NCBI GenBank assembly: GCA_025666215.1
Contig: CP102593.1
Coordinates: forward strand, 1,873,001-1,937,000
Origin: Xanthomonas campestris pv. phormiicola
GTDB taxonomy: Bacteria; Pseudomonadota; Gammaproteobacteria; Xanthomonadales; Xanthomonadaceae
Length of the DNA stretch: 64,000 nt
Reading direction: 5' to 3'
A model generated the notes under the pieces. It ran no database searches, had not been told where the DNA came from, and worked only from the letters and a program-made list of their open reading frames with translations. A program made the position numbers and the translations under genes. Below, piece after piece: positions 16,707 through 26,348 of this stretch; positions within the stretch are counted from its first letter, which is position 1; each line of letters begins with the position of its first letter.

Positions 16707-18113
16707 ATGGCCTGCCGCACCCGTTTCGCCCCCAGTCCCACCGGTTACCTGCACATCGGCGGCGCGCGCACCGCGCTGTACTGCTGGCTGGAGGCGCGCC
16801 ACCGCGGCGGCCAGTTCGTGCTGCGCATCGAGGACACCGACCGCGAGCGCAGCACCCAGGCGGCGATCGACGCCATCCTCGAAGCGATGGACTGGCTCGG
16901 CCTGGACTACGACGAGGGCCCGGTCTACCAGACCCGGCGCATTGCCCGCTACCAGGAAGTGGCCGAACAGCTGCTCGCCGCCGGCAAGGCCTACTACGCC
17001 TACGAGACCCGCGAGGAACTCGACGCAATGCGCGAGGCGGCCATGGCCAGGCAGGAAAAGCCGCGCTACAACGGCGCCGCGCGCGAGCAGGGCCTGCCGT
17101 ACCGCGACGATCCGAACCGGGTGATCCGCTTCAAGAACCCGGTCGGCGGCAGCGTGGTGTTCGACGACCTGATCAAGGGCCGCATCGAGATCGCCAACAG
17201 CGAGCTCGACGACATGGTGATCTTCCGCCCCGACGGCTACCCCACCTACAACTTCGCGGTGGTGGTGGACGACTGGGACATGGGCATCACCGAGGTCATC
17301 CGCGGCGACGACCACATCAACAACACCCCGCGCCAGATCAACATCTACCAAGCGCTGGGCGCGCCGGTGCCGAAGTTCGCGCACATGCCGATGATCCTGG
17401 ACGAGCAGGGCGCCAAGCTGTCCAAGCGCACCGGCGCGGCCGACGTGATGCAGTACAGGGACGCCGGCTACCTGCCGCACGCGCTGATCAACTACCTGGC
17501 GCGGCTGGGCTGGTCGCACGGCGACCAGGAACTGTTCGGCCGCCAGGAGCTGATCGACCTGTTCGACGTCAAGGACGTCAACTCCAAGGCGGCGCGGCTG
17601 GACATGGCCAAGCTCGGCTGGGTCAACCAGCATTACCTGAAGACCGACGACCCGGCCACGATCGCGCCGCAGCTGGAGCACCAGCTGGCCAAGCTCGGCA
17701 TCGACCCGGCCGCCGGCCCGGCCGCCGCCGACGTGGTGCTGGCGCTGCGCGAGCGCGTGCAGACGCTGAAGGACATGGCCGAGAAGGCGGTGGTCTGGTA
17801 CCGGCCGCTGGAGACCTACGACGAGGCCGCGGTGGCCAAGCACCTGAAGCCGGGCGCCGAGCTGGCGCTGGGCAAGGCGCGCGAGCTGCTGGCCGCACTG
17901 GACGAATGGAGCGTGGACGGCGTGTCCGCCGCGCTGCACGACGCGGCCGCCGCGCTGGAGATCGGCATGGGCAAGGTGGCGCAGCCGCTGCGCGTGGCCA
18001 TCACCGGCACCCAGGTCAGCCCGGACATCTCCTACACGGTGTACCTGGCCGGGCGCGAACAGGCCTTGAAACGCATCGACGCCGCGCTCATCAAGATCCC
18101 AGCGGGAAGCTGA
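16707..18113 (+). CDS. gltX: glutamyl-tRNA synthetase
   Basis: This class I synthetase charges tRNA-Glu. The 468 residues are full length. The HIGH motif is in [17 protein letters not shown] near the N-terminus and the KMSKS motif appears as GAKLSKRTG (about residue 237). [10 protein letters not shown] and [19 protein letters not shown] are conserved family segments. The C-terminal anticodon-binding domain is complete, ending at [21 protein letters not shown]. zur follows in the same direction after 17 bases. Confidence 0.97.
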   Translation: MACRTRFAPSPTGYLHIGGARTALYCWLEARHRGGQFVLRIEDTDRERSTQAAIDAILEAMDWLGLDYDEGPVYQTRRIARYQEVAEQLLAAGKAYYAYETREELDAMREAAMARQEKPRYNGAAREQGLPYRDDPNRVIRFKNPVGGSVVFDDLIKGRIEIANSELDDMVIFRPDGYPTYNFAVVVDDWDMGITEVIRGDDHINNTPRQINIYQALGAPVPKFAHMPMILDEQGAKLSKRTGAADVMQYRDAGYLPHALINYLARLGWSHGDQELFGRQELIDLFDVKDVNSKAARLDMAKLGWVNQHYLKTDDPATIAPQLEHQLAKLGIDPAAGPAAADVVLALRERVQTLKDMAEKAVVWYRPLETYDEAAVAKHLKPGAELALGKARELLAALDEWSVDGVSAALHDAAAALEIGMGKVAQPLRVAITGTQVSPDISYTVYLAGREQALKRIDAALIKIPAGS

Positions 18114-18130
18114 TTCCCCGGAGAACCGCC

Positions 18131-18619
18131 ATGTCCAGCAAGAAGACCGCCTGCACCGAGCCGCACCACCACGTCCACGACGCCGACGACTTCGTCAAGG
18201 TGGTGGAGCGGGTGAGCCGCGAACGCGGGCTGCGGCTGACCCCGATCCGCGCCAACGTGCTGCGCCTGATCGCCGAGGCGGGGCGCCCGGTGAAGGCCTA
18301 CGACCTGCTGGAATGGGTGCGCGAGGGCAAGAGCGTGGGCGCCGACGCGCCGCCCACCGTGTACCGCGCGCTGGATTTCCTGATGGCCAACGGCTTCGTG
18401 CACAAGCTCGAGTCGGTCAACGCCTTCGTCGCCTGCCACCATCCCAGCAGCGCGCAGCACTCGGTGCCGTTCCTGATCTGCGACCGCTGCCACAGCGCGG
18501 TCGAGCTGGAGGACCGCGACGTGGTCGCGCAACTGGAACAGCGCGCCAAGGCGCTGGGCTTCCAGCCGCAGGCGCAGACCCTGGAAGTGCACGGGCTGTG
18601 CGCGCGCTGCGCGGGCTGA
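18131..18619 (+). CDS. zur: Fur-family zinc uptake regulator Zur
   Basis: This 162-residue repressor begins with a His-rich tail (EPHHHVHDADD), then has the winged helix of the Fur family (RLTPIRANVLRLIAEAGRPVKAYDLLEW, PTVYRALDFLMANGFVHKLES). A metal-binding C-terminal part follows with structural-zinc cysteines CDRCH and CARC. The HHPSSAQHSVPFLICD segment and the VEL dimer region fit Zur better than Fur. In Xanthomonas, Zur controls zinc uptake and export. It starts 17 bases after gltX with a GGAG site and may share its transcript. Confidence 0.88.
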   Translation: MSSKKTACTEPHHHVHDADDFVKVVERVSRERGLRLTPIRANVLRLIAEAGRPVKAYDLLEWVREGKSVGADAPPTVYRALDFLMANGFVHKLESVNAFVACHHPSSAQHSVPFLICDRCHSAVELEDRDVVAQLEQRAKALGFQPQAQTLEVHGLCARCAG

Positions 18620-18685
18620 GGATCGCGTCCGTAGCCGTGTGACCTGGCCACGGCAGGGCGTCGTGGCGCGCCCGCGGTGCCGGTG

Positions 18686-18922
18686 CTACTGGCCGCGCGC
18701 GGCGGCGGTCAACGCATTGATGTGCAGCAGTGCTTCCTCATAGGCGGCGACCAGCGAGCTTTTCGCATCGCGCCAGGCGTGCATGCTGCGCCCGCTCAGC
18801 AAGGGGTGCAGCGGATCGCTGGCGGTCCGGTCGTAGATGTACCAGCAGCCGATCCAGCCGGTCTTGTCCTTGGCTTGGAGGGTGCCGACATTGACGAAAT
18901 AGCGGTAGACCATGCGCGGCAT
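18686..18922 (-). CDS. small hypothetical protein
   Basis: I do not recognise this 78-residue protein. It is soluble and rich in aromatic residues (VYRYFVNVG, TGWIGCWYIYDR), followed by a helical tail (SSLVAAYEEALLHINAL). The composition looks like a folded domain rather than a random frame. An ATG at 18913 is an alternative start. It lies on the strand opposite zur and upstream of nothing else on its strand. Confidence 0.55.
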   Translation of the reverse strand: MPRMVYRYFVNVGTLQAKDKTGWIGCWYIYDRTASDPLHPLLSGRSMHAWRDAKSSLVAAYEEALLHINALTAAARGQ

Positions 18923-19094
18923 TGTTCAAGGTGTTGCCCGGTGCGACCGTCGATCGGTGCGCGTGGGGCGTAGGCGGATGGGGGCGGCGTCGCCGGCGCC
19001 GGGGACGGTCAGCGCCGCGGTTGTGGTGCACGTCGCCGCCGCGGTGACCAACGCGCCGTTGCAGGCCCGCCGTCGCGGCCGCGGTCCGCGGCCG

Positions 19095-19823
19095 TCATCG
19101 CGTTTGCATGGCCGGCGCGACGACGCCGTCGCCACTGACCCGTGCGGCGAGGGTCTTGCCGGTGCTCTGGTTGCGCACGATGACGGCCTCGCCGAGGCCG
19201 GCATCTGCCAGCGCGGTGCCGGCGATGCTGATCTGAAAGCCCGCTGCGCCGGCGACGATGCGCACCTGCTGGCCGCGGTGCACGCCATGGTCGCTGGCCA
19301 GGAACCGGCTTAGCAGCAGCTTGCCGGCGCCGAGCGGGCGTAGCAGGGTGTGGCCGACCGCTTGCGCAGGATCGGTCAGGGCATCGGGCGACAGGCTGAT
19401 GTCCTGCTCGGCGGTGTCGAGCATGCTCGCCTCGAGCACGCGTCCGCCAGCGATGCCGCTGCGCGCCACCAGCACCTTCGCGCGGATCGCGGTGCGCACC
19501 GTGTAGCGCGATTGCCCACCCTTGCCGGCCGGGCATTCGGCACCGAGCAGCACGCGGCCGGGCATCGCCTTGAGGATCTCGATCCGCCATCGCTGCGGGC
19601 AGGGCGCAGGGCGCCTGGCGGGCGGGATGACGTCCACGTCCAGCCGTGTCGCCTGGATGCCCTGTTGAGCGACCCGCACGCGCAGCCAGTCGCGGGCCGC
19701 GTCGGCCACCTGGTTCTGCGGTGCATCTGCCCATGCCGCGGCTGGCGCGGCCAGCCACAGGGCAACGAGCACGAGCGCGGTACAGGTGGCGGGGCGCACG
19801 AGAGAGCGGGGCTGCGTCGGCAT
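19095..19823 (-). CDS. flgA: flagellar P-ring assembly chaperone FlgA
   Basis: FlgA is a periplasmic chaperone that helps FlgI polymerise into the P ring. The 242 residues start with a signal peptide (about 1-32, ending AAAWA) and contain the SAF-like domain (RAKVLVARSGIAGGRVLEASML) and the closing domain with RGQQVRIVAGAAGFQISIAGTALADAGLGEAVIVRN, typical of FlgA. I chose the ATG at 19823 over an in-frame start at 19856 because it opens directly onto the signal peptide. It is divergent from flgB across 131 bases that probably carry both promoters. Confidence 0.9.
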   Translation of the reverse strand: MPTQPRSLVRPATCTALVLVALWLAAPAAAWADAPQNQVADAARDWLRVRVAQQGIQATRLDVDVIPPARRPAPCPQRWRIEILKAMPGRVLLGAECPAGKGGQSRYTVRTAIRAKVLVARSGIAGGRVLEASMLDTAEQDISLSPDALTDPAQAVGHTLLRPLGAGKLLLSRFLASDHGVHRGQQVRIVAGAAGFQISIAGTALADAGLGEAVIVRNQSTGKTLAARVSGDGVVAPAMQTR

Positions 19824-19954
19824 GCGCAAAATTATCTGCCCACGCACCTGCCGCAATCGCTCAAAGAGTTTTTAGATTTCAGTTGTTGCGGTGCCCACCT
19901 TCTACTATCTCGTCCACCCGCCAGGCGGGATGGCGACTTACAGGAACGGCATCT

Positions 19955-20323
19955 ATGGGCTTGGATCTCAAGCAGGCGTTGGGCGTGCATCCGGACGCGC
20001 TGGCCTTGCGCAGCGAACGGGCGCAGGTATTGGCTGCCAATCTGGCCAACGACAGCACGCCAGGCTACCAGGCGCGCGACCTCGACTTCCAGGCGCGCCT
20101 GCAGCAGAGGTTGGGCGACGCGTCCGAAGCGCCGTTGCCGCAGTTCGACGACGACAAGACGCTTTACCGGGTTCCCGGGCGCACCGCTATGGACGGCAAC
20201 ACGGTGGAGCTCGGCGCCGAGCAGGCGCGCTTCGCGCAGAATGCGGTGGATTTCCAGACCAGCCTGACCTTCGTGAACATGCGCCTGCGCGGACTGGCTG
20301 CCGCGATCAAGGGCGAGGCCTGA
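19955..20323 (+). CDS. flgB: flagellar proximal rod protein FlgB
   Basis: This 122-residue rod subunit joins the MS ring to the drive shaft. It has the conserved N-terminal helix with ALRSERAQVLAANLANDSTPGYQARDLDF and the C-terminal helix (AVDFQTSLTFVNMRLRGLAAAI) that pack as a coiled coil in the axial family. It opens a + strand operon of twelve genes, ending at 29649, with short gaps or overlaps throughout. AGGAA lies before the start. A TACTAT element about 45 bases upstream could be a -10, but no good -35 is visible. Confidence 0.93.
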   Translation: MGLDLKQALGVHPDALALRSERAQVLAANLANDSTPGYQARDLDFQARLQQRLGDASEAPLPQFDDDKTLYRVPGRTAMDGNTVELGAEQARFAQNAVDFQTSLTFVNMRLRGLAAAIKGEA

Positions 20324-20328
20324 CCGCC

Positions 20329-20730
20329 ATGGGATTCAAGCAGATCACCGAGATCGCCGGGTCGGCGATGTCCGCGCAGACCGTGCGCATGAACACCATC
20401 GCCAGCAACCTGGCCAATGCCGGCACCGCCGGCACCGCCGAGCATGCCTATCACGCGCGCAAGCCGGTGTTTGCCGCGATCCTCGACGGTGTCGGCGCAC
20501 GCGTCCAGGTGCTGGACGTACTGCCCAGCCAGGATCCGCTGGAGCAGCGCTATGAACCCGGCAACCCGCTGGCCGACAGCAACGGGATGGTCTTCTATTC
20601 CAACGTCAATCCTGTCGAGGAAATGGCCGACATGCTGTCGGCCACGCGCTCCTATGCGACCAACGTGGAAGTGATGACCCGCATCAACGGCATGCAGCAG
20701 CAGATTCTGAAAATGGGAGAAGGCGCATGA
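20329..20730 (+). CDS. flgC: flagellar proximal rod protein FlgC
   Basis: This 133-residue rod subunit is almost the same length as E. coli FlgC (134). The axial N-terminal motif is MSAQTVRMNTIASNLANAGT and the C-terminal signature is NPVEEMADMLSATRSYATNVEV. It begins five bases after flgB. Confidence 0.94.
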   Translation: MGFKQITEIAGSAMSAQTVRMNTIASNLANAGTAGTAEHAYHARKPVFAAILDGVGARVQVLDVLPSQDPLEQRYEPGNPLADSNGMVFYSNVNPVEEMADMLSATRSYATNVEVMTRINGMQQQILKMGEGA

Positions 20731-21416
20731 GCGCATCGATACAGGGCACGGCCGCGACGCTGTCCGCGCTCGCCGGCAGCGACGCGATCGCAACCAATGG
20801 CAGCAGCAACTCCGATCTGTTCATGCAGTTGCTGGTCGCGCAAATCCAGCACCAGGATCCGCTTGCGCCGATGGAGAGCAAGGATTTCGTGCAGCAGTTC
20901 GCGGCGATGACCCAGGTGCAGAGCATGGAGAGCATGAGCAGCGCGGCCAGCGCCTCCAACGCGTTGCAGCAGAGCCTGCTGAGCGTCGGTTTCGGCGGCC
21001 AGGTCGGCGCGCAGGTCGCCGTCGCCGCCAACACGGTCACGCTCGCTGGCGCGCCGGTCGGTGGCGGTTTCACCCTGGACAGGGCAGTCACCGATGCCGG
21101 TGTCGTACTGACCGGCAGCGATGGCGTGGAGCACCGCCTCGCGCTCGGCCCGCAACAGGCCGGCATGGTGGAATTCACGCTCGATCCCGGCCAGCTCGGC
21201 CTGCCAGCCGGCCGCTATGCGCTGAAGGCGCAGACCAGCGCCGGTGACACGCCGGACGTGGAGATCCATGGCCGCTTGCAGTCGGTGCGCATGGACACGG
21301 CCGGCGCGGTGCTGCTCGACGTGGCTGGCATCGGCGAGGTTCCCACCGCGGGCATCGTCCGCTTCCTGGGGCGCGGCGATGGCGCGTCCTCTTCCAACAC
21401 CCAGTCCGGAGCCTGA
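20727..21416 (+). CDS. flgD: flagellar hook capping protein FlgD
   Basis: This 229-residue scaffold caps the growing hook and is later replaced by FlgK. The conserved N-terminal block is LFMQLLVAQIQHQDPLAPMESKDFVQQFAAMTQ. The C-terminal beta domain (GLPAGRYALKAQTSAGD) is the FlgD Ig/tudor region. The start overlaps the flgC stop by four bases (ATGA). Confidence 0.94.
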   Translation: MSASIQGTAATLSALAGSDAIATNGSSNSDLFMQLLVAQIQHQDPLAPMESKDFVQQFAAMTQVQSMESMSSAASASNALQQSLLSVGFGGQVGAQVAVAANTVTLAGAPVGGGFTLDRAVTDAGVVLTGSDGVEHRLALGPQQAGMVEFTLDPGQLGLPAGRYALKAQTSAGDTPDVEIHGRLQSVRMDTAGAVLLDVAGIGEVPTAGIVRFLGRGDGASSSNTQSGA

Positions 21417-21422
21417 CCTACC

Positions 21423-22598
21423 ATGTCCTTCAACATCGCCCTGAGCGGCCTGAACGCGGTGAGCAGCGCGCTGACCCAGATCAGCAACAACATTGCCAAC
21501 AGTGCCACCTACGGCTTCAAGTCCGGTAGCGCCAGCTTCGCCTCCTCCTATGCCGACGGCAAGGGTGCTGGCACCTACGTCAACTCGGTCAGCCAGACCA
21601 TCGACCAGAAGGGCAACATCGTCCCGACCGGGCGCGGGCTCGACGCGGCGGTGGACGGGCGCGGTTTCTTCGTCGTCGCCGATAGCGACGGCAGCGTGAT
21701 GTACACGCGCACAGGCCAGTTCAGTGTCGACGCCAACGGCTTCCTGGTCGATGCCAGCGGCCGCCACCTGCGCGGCTACAGTGCCACCAGCAACGGTGCG
21801 CTCGGCGATCTGAGCGTGCCCAGCGGCGGCATGCTGGCCAAGGCCAGCGCCAGCCTCAGCTACGCCGGGACCATGTCTGCGGACTGGAGCGCGCCGGCCA
21901 CCGCCACTTTCGACATGGCCGATCCCACGTCCTACAACGCGGTGCAGGTCACCAGTGTCTACGATTCGCTTGGGCGCGAGCACACCCTGAGCCAGTACTT
22001 CGTACGCGGCAACGGCAACCAAGTCGACGTCCATTACGCCACCGATGGCACCTTGAATGCGGCCACCGGCAGCCTGCAGTTCGACACCAGCGGCCAGCTG
22101 ACCGTCCCGGCGGCGCCAGTCAGCGTCGCGCTGGGTACCCCGACCGGCGCGGCGCCAATGGTGCTGGCGATCAACTACACCGGCACCGTGTTCGCCGGCG
22201 GCAAGTTCAGCACCACCACCAACGCCGCCGACGGCAACGCACCGGGGTCGCTGACCAACGTCACCCTCGACGGCGACGGCAGCATCCAGCTGGGATACAG
22301 CAACGGCCAGAAGGTCAGCGCCGGGCAGCTGGCGCTGGCCAGTTTCCCGGCCGAAGAGGCCTTGTCGGCCGTGGACGGCAATGCCTGGCAACCCAATGCC
22401 GCCACCGGCGCTGCGGTGTACGGCGTGGCCGGCAGCGGCCTGTTGGGCGCGCTGAAGACGCAGTCGCTGGAAAGCTCGAACGTCAACATGGCCAACGAAC
22501 TGGTCAACCTGATGAGCACCCAGCAGAACTACCAGGCCAATTCCAAGGTGCTGTCCAGCGAAAACGAAATGATCAAGACGCTGATGCAGGCGATCTAA
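21423..22598 (+). CDS. flgE: flagellar hook protein FlgE
   Basis: This is a 391-residue hook subunit (E. coli 402). The N-terminus MSFNIALSGLNAVSSALTQI and C-terminus SSNVNMANELVNLMSTQQNYQ form the D0 domain. DAAVDGRGFFVVAD and a central Ser/Thr/Ala-rich region form the D1 and D2 domains. It starts six bases after flgD. Confidence 0.95.
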   Translation: MSFNIALSGLNAVSSALTQISNNIANSATYGFKSGSASFASSYADGKGAGTYVNSVSQTIDQKGNIVPTGRGLDAAVDGRGFFVVADSDGSVMYTRTGQFSVDANGFLVDASGRHLRGYSATSNGALGDLSVPSGGMLAKASASLSYAGTMSADWSAPATATFDMADPTSYNAVQVTSVYDSLGREHTLSQYFVRGNGNQVDVHYATDGTLNAATGSLQFDTSGQLTVPAAPVSVALGTPTGAAPMVLAINYTGTVFAGGKFSTTTNAADGNAPGSLTNVTLDGDGSIQLGYSNGQKVSAGQLALASFPAEEALSAVDGNAWQPNAATGAAVYGVAGSGLLGALKTQSLESSNVNMANELVNLMSTQQNYQANSKVLSSENEMIKTLMQAI

Positions 22599-22601
22599 GC
22601 C

Positions 22602-23327
22602 ATGGATGCCTTCCTCTACACCGCGGTCAGCGGCGCCGACTACAGCCAGAAGGCGTTGGCGGTACGTGCCAACAACCTGGCCAATGCACAGACCCCGGGG
22701 TTCCGCGCCGACCTGAGCGTGGCCGAACCGCTGCAGATCGAAGGCTACGGCTACGATGCGCGGCTGCAGGCGGCGGTGACCGACACCGTGGTGGATCAGA
22801 CCAGCGCGCATCTGAGCGAAACCGGGCGGCCGCTGGACATGGCGATCCAGGGCAACGGCTACTTCACGGTGCAGACCGAGGATGGCATCGCGTATTCGCG
22901 CGCCGGCAACTTCGCCCTCGACGACCAGGGCGCGATGACCCTCAATGGCCATCCGGTGCTTGGCGATGGTGGCCCGGTGGTGCTGCCGCAGTACGCGGCG
23001 CTGGACATCGGCGCTGACGGCAGCGTCTCGGTGCAGGCGCCGGGCACCAGCGAGATGCAGGTGGTCGATCGCCTGACCCTGGTAGCGCCGGAGCCGGCCG
23101 ATCTGTTCAAGCGCGCGGACGGCCTGCTCGGCTCGCGTGCCGGCATCGCCTATGGGCGCGAGGATGGCGTGCGCGTGGTGTCCGGCCACCTGGAGGACAG
23201 CAACGTCTCGGCCATCGAGGAGATGATGCAGACCATGCAGCTCAGCCGCACCTTCGAGATGCAGATGCGGATGTTCCGCAGCGCCGACGAGATGGCCGAT
23301 TCCGGCAACCGTCTGATCCGCGGTTGA
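22602..23327 (+). CDS. flgF: flagellar proximal rod protein FlgF
   Basis: This is a 241-residue rod subunit. The N-terminal axial motif is ALAVRANNLANAQTPGFRADLS, the middle shows LDMAIQGNGYFTVQTEDG, and the C-terminus shows DSNVSAIEEMMQTMQLSRTF. It lies three bases after flgE and before flgG, the canonical order. Confidence 0.94.
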   Translation: MDAFLYTAVSGADYSQKALAVRANNLANAQTPGFRADLSVAEPLQIEGYGYDARLQAAVTDTVVDQTSAHLSETGRPLDMAIQGNGYFTVQTEDGIAYSRAGNFALDDQGAMTLNGHPVLGDGGPVVLPQYAALDIGADGSVSVQAPGTSEMQVVDRLTLVAPEPADLFKRADGLLGSRAGIAYGREDGVRVVSGHLEDSNVSAIEEMMQTMQLSRTFEMQMRMFRSADEMADSGNRLIRG

Positions 23328-23364
23328 GCGCCCCCCACCGATTCCAAGCACCCCGAGCGACGAC

Positions 23365-24150
23365 ATGAACCAGACCTTGTGGATCAGCAAGACCGGCCTG
23401 CAGGCGCAGGACACGCGCCTGCAGACCATCGCCAACAACCTCGCCAACGTCAACACGGTTGGGTTCAAGCGCGATCGCGCCATGTTCCAGGATCTGTTCT
23501 ATCGCGTGGAGCAGCAACCGGGCGCGCAGTTGAACGACGCCACGCTTGCCGGCGGCGTGCAGATCGGCAACGGTACCCGCCTGGCCGGCACGCAGAAGGT
23601 GTTCACGCCTGGCAGCCGGCAGGCCTCGGCCAACCAGCTGGACCTGGCGATCGAAGGCAACGGCTTCTTCCAGGTCGAACTGCCCGACGGCGAGATCGGC
23701 TACACCCGCGATGGCCAGCTGCGCCCGGACAAGGACGGCGCCCTGGTCACCGCGCAGGGGCTGAGGCTGACCGCGGGCATCACCATTCCCGGCAATGCCA
23801 AATCGGTCAGCATCGGCGAGAACGGCATGGTCAGCGCGGTGACGCCTGATTCGGCGACGCCGGTGCAGCTCGGTCAGCTGCAACTGGCCAGTTTCGTCAA
23901 TCCCGGCAGCCTGCTGGCGATCGGCGACAACCTGTACCGCGAGACCGTGGCCAGCGGCGTGCCGGTCGAAGGCCAGCCCGGCCTGGATGGCATGGGCACG
24001 ATCAAGCAGTACGCGCTGGAGAGCTCCAACGTGCAGGCGGTGGAGGAAATGGTCGACATGATCGCCGCCCAGCGCACCTATGAAATGAACACCAAGGTGC
24101 TGACCGCGGCCGACAACATGATGCAGCAGCTGGCGCAGGCCGCACGCTGA
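23365..24150 (+). CDS. flgG: flagellar distal rod protein FlgG
   Basis: This is a 261-residue distal rod subunit (E. coli 260). Conserved blocks are MNQTLWISKTGLQAQDTRLQ, NNLANVNTVGFKRDRAMFQD, LDLAIEGNGFFQVELPDG and ESSNVQAVEEMVDMIAAQRT. The last base of its stop is the first base of flgH. Confidence 0.96.
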   Translation: MNQTLWISKTGLQAQDTRLQTIANNLANVNTVGFKRDRAMFQDLFYRVEQQPGAQLNDATLAGGVQIGNGTRLAGTQKVFTPGSRQASANQLDLAIEGNGFFQVELPDGEIGYTRDGQLRPDKDGALVTAQGLRLTAGITIPGNAKSVSIGENGMVSAVTPDSATPVQLGQLQLASFVNPGSLLAIGDNLYRETVASGVPVEGQPGLDGMGTIKQYALESSNVQAVEEMVDMIAAQRTYEMNTKVLTAADNMMQQLAQAAR

Positions 24151-24812
24151 TGCCGCGCCTGCACACCCTGGCCGCGCTGCTGCTTGCCGCCGTCCTGGGC
24201 AGCTGCGCCACCTTCACTGGCGAGCTGCCGATGCCGGCCGGCGACGACATGCCGCCGTTGGTGCTGGAGCCGCAGCAGGGCAGCTCCGGTGGCGTGTTCG
24301 TGCCCGGCATGGGCCGTGCGCTGACCGCCGACAACCGCGCCTACCGCGTCGGCGACGTGCTCACCGTGGACCTGGAGGAGGCCACCCAGGCCAGCAACAG
24401 CAACAAGACCGCGATCAGCAAGGATTCGCAGATCGCGATGCCGGACGGCAAGGTGCTCGGCGCGGCGCTGACCCTGGGTACCGACCTGGGCATCAAGCGC
24501 GACAACGCCGGCACCGGCACCACCAGCCAGAACAACTCGATGGCCGGCGCGCTCACCGTGATCGTCCAGAAGGTGCTGCCCAACGGCCTGCTGCAGATCG
24601 GCGGCGAAAAGAGCCTGATGTTGAACCAGAACGTGGAGACGGTGCGGCTCAGCGGCTACGTGCGCAGCTCTGACCTGGACGCAAGCAACCGGGTGTCCTC
24701 GCAGCGCGTGGCCGACGCCCGCATCCGCTACTCCGGCCGCGGCGAGATCGCCAACGCCAACCGCGGCGGCTGGCTGACGCGCTTCTTCAACCATCCGCTT
24801 ATGCCGTTCTGA
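24150..24812 (+). CDS. flgH: flagellar L-ring lipoprotein FlgH
   Basis: FlgH is the outer-membrane ring protein of the basal body. The 220 residues begin with a lipoprotein signal peptide and lipobox LGSC (Cys19). Then come GRALTADNRAYRVGDVLTVDLEE, typical of FlgH, and the C-terminal LSGYVRSSDLDASNRVSSQR and SGRGEIANANRGGWLTRFF. It is slightly shorter than E. coli FlgH (232). Confidence 0.95.
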   Translation: MPRLHTLAALLLAAVLGSCATFTGELPMPAGDDMPPLVLEPQQGSSGGVFVPGMGRALTADNRAYRVGDVLTVDLEEATQASNSNKTAISKDSQIAMPDGKVLGAALTLGTDLGIKRDNAGTGTTSQNNSMAGALTVIVQKVLPNGLLQIGGEKSLMLNQNVETVRLSGYVRSSDLDASNRVSSQRVADARIRYSGRGEIANANRGGWLTRFFNHPLMPF

Positions 24813-24813
24813 G

Positions 24814-25941
24814 ATGCGCATGACGCTCCGTAGCCGCTTGTCCCCGCGCCGCCTGGCGGCGTGCCTGCTGCCGCTGCTATGGCTGGCCGCGGCCGCGCCG
24901 GCGCAGCAACTGGAAACCCTGGTCGATGTGGAGGGTATCCGCGAGAACCAGCTCACCGGCTACGGCATCGTGGTCGGCCTCAGCGGTAGCGGCGACGGCA
25001 CTCAGGCCCGCTATACCAGCCAGTCGCTGCGCAACATGCTCGACCAGTACGGCGTACGCACGCCGGACGGAGTCCAGCTGCGCGCCCGCAACACCGCCGC
25101 TGTGATGATCAGCGCGGTGTTCCCGCCCGGCTACCGCAAGGGGCAGACCATCGACGTGGTGGTGTCCTCGATCGGCGACGCCAAGAGCCTGCGCGGCGGT
25201 ACCCTGCTGCTGGCGCCACTGGCCGGCGCCGACGGCAAAGTCTATGCGCTGGCGCAGGGCAACCTGGTGGTGCCCGGGCTCAGCGCGCAAGGCCGTAGCG
25301 GTTCCAGCGTCACCATCAACACGCCCACCGCCGGACGCATTCCCAACGGTGCCACGATCGAAGAGGTGATCCCGTCGGATTTCTCGACGGCGCCGACCAT
25401 CCGCCTCAACCTGAAGCGCCCCGACTTCCGCACCGCCACCAACATCACCAACGCGCTCAACCGTACTCTGGGCGAGGGCGCCGCGTATTCGCTGGATGCC
25501 ACCGCGGTGGAAGTGACCGCGCCGCCCGAACCGCGCCAGCGCGTGGCCTTCGTCGCCCGGATCAACGCGCTGGACGTGGACTCCGGCAACGGCGAGCCGC
25601 GGGTGGTGTTCAATTCGCGCACCGGCACTGTGGTGATCAGCCAGGACGTCAAGGTCAAGCCGGTCGTGATCTCGCATGGCGCACTGCGGGTGATGATCGG
25701 CGAGAGCCCGGCGGTGAGCCAGCCCAATGCCTTCGGCGGCGGCCAGACCGCCACGGTGCCGCAGTCGCAGGTGAACGTCGAGCAGGCGGTGCCGCACACC
25801 TTCCGTTGGCCCGCTGGCGCCAGCCTGCAGGCGATCGTGGACACGATCAACAGCATCGGCGCCACGCCTGACGACATGATGGCCATCCTGCAGGCGATGG
25901 ACGAGGCCGGCGCGCTGACCGGCAAGCTGGTGGTGATCTGA
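24814..25941 (+). CDS. flgI: flagellar P-ring protein FlgI
   Basis: This is a 375-residue periplasmic ring protein. The signal peptide runs to about Ala30 (APA before QQLETL). Conserved segments are ENQLTGYGIVVGLSGSGD, DVVVSSIGDAKSLRGGTLLLA, GRIPNGATIEEVIPSDF and a C-terminal MMAILQAMDEAGALTGKL. The start is one base after the flgH stop. Confidence 0.96.
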   Translation: MRMTLRSRLSPRRLAACLLPLLWLAAAAPAQQLETLVDVEGIRENQLTGYGIVVGLSGSGDGTQARYTSQSLRNMLDQYGVRTPDGVQLRARNTAAVMISAVFPPGYRKGQTIDVVVSSIGDAKSLRGGTLLLAPLAGADGKVYALAQGNLVVPGLSAQGRSGSSVTINTPTAGRIPNGATIEEVIPSDFSTAPTIRLNLKRPDFRTATNITNALNRTLGEGAAYSLDATAVEVTAPPEPRQRVAFVARINALDVDSGNGEPRVVFNSRTGTVVISQDVKVKPVVISHGALRVMIGESPAVSQPNAFGGGQTATVPQSQVNVEQAVPHTFRWPAGASLQAIVDTINSIGATPDDMMAILQAMDEAGALTGKLVVI

Positions 25942-26348
25942 TGCGGCCCATGTCGATTTCGTCGTCCCTGCCTTTGCCCGGCGCCGCCGTGTCGGCGCCG
26001 CGCGCGGCGGTCACTGATGCCACCGCCGCACAAGCCGCGCTGGTCAAGGCGGCCGAGCAGTTCGAGAGCCTGTTCATCGCGCAGATGTTCAAGCAGATGC
26101 GCCAGGCCGCCGAGGCGTTCGGCGACGGCAACGAACCGGGTGCCAGCGCCGGCAATGCGGCCGTGCTCGAGCATGCCGACTGGCTGGTGGCCGACAGCAT
26201 GTCCAGCCGGCACGCCTTCGGCATTGCCGACTGCCTGATCGCGCAGATGCGCAGCGGCGCAGCCACGACCACCCGCAATGCCACACCTGCGGCGCAAGCC
26301 GCCGTGGCGTCCCCGTCTTCATTCGACCCATCCGGAATCCAGCCATGA
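25941..26348 (+). CDS. flgJ: FlgJ rod-binding domain protein, lacking the muramidase domain
   Basis: This 135-residue protein contains only the N-terminal half of FlgJ, the rod-binding domain (AAEQFESLFIAQMFKQMRQAAEAFG), which assists rod assembly in the periplasm. E. coli FlgJ has 313 residues with a C-terminal peptidoglycan hydrolase. Here that half is encoded separately at 39426-40118 on the other strand. The Ala/Ser/Pro-rich tail after residue 110 looks like a natural end. It overlaps flgI by one base and flgK by four. Confidence 0.9.
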   Translation: MRPMSISSSLPLPGAAVSAPRAAVTDATAAQAALVKAAEQFESLFIAQMFKQMRQAAEAFGDGNEPGASAGNAAVLEHADWLVADSMSSRHAFGIADCLIAQMRSGAATTTRNATPAAQAAVASPSSFDPSGIQP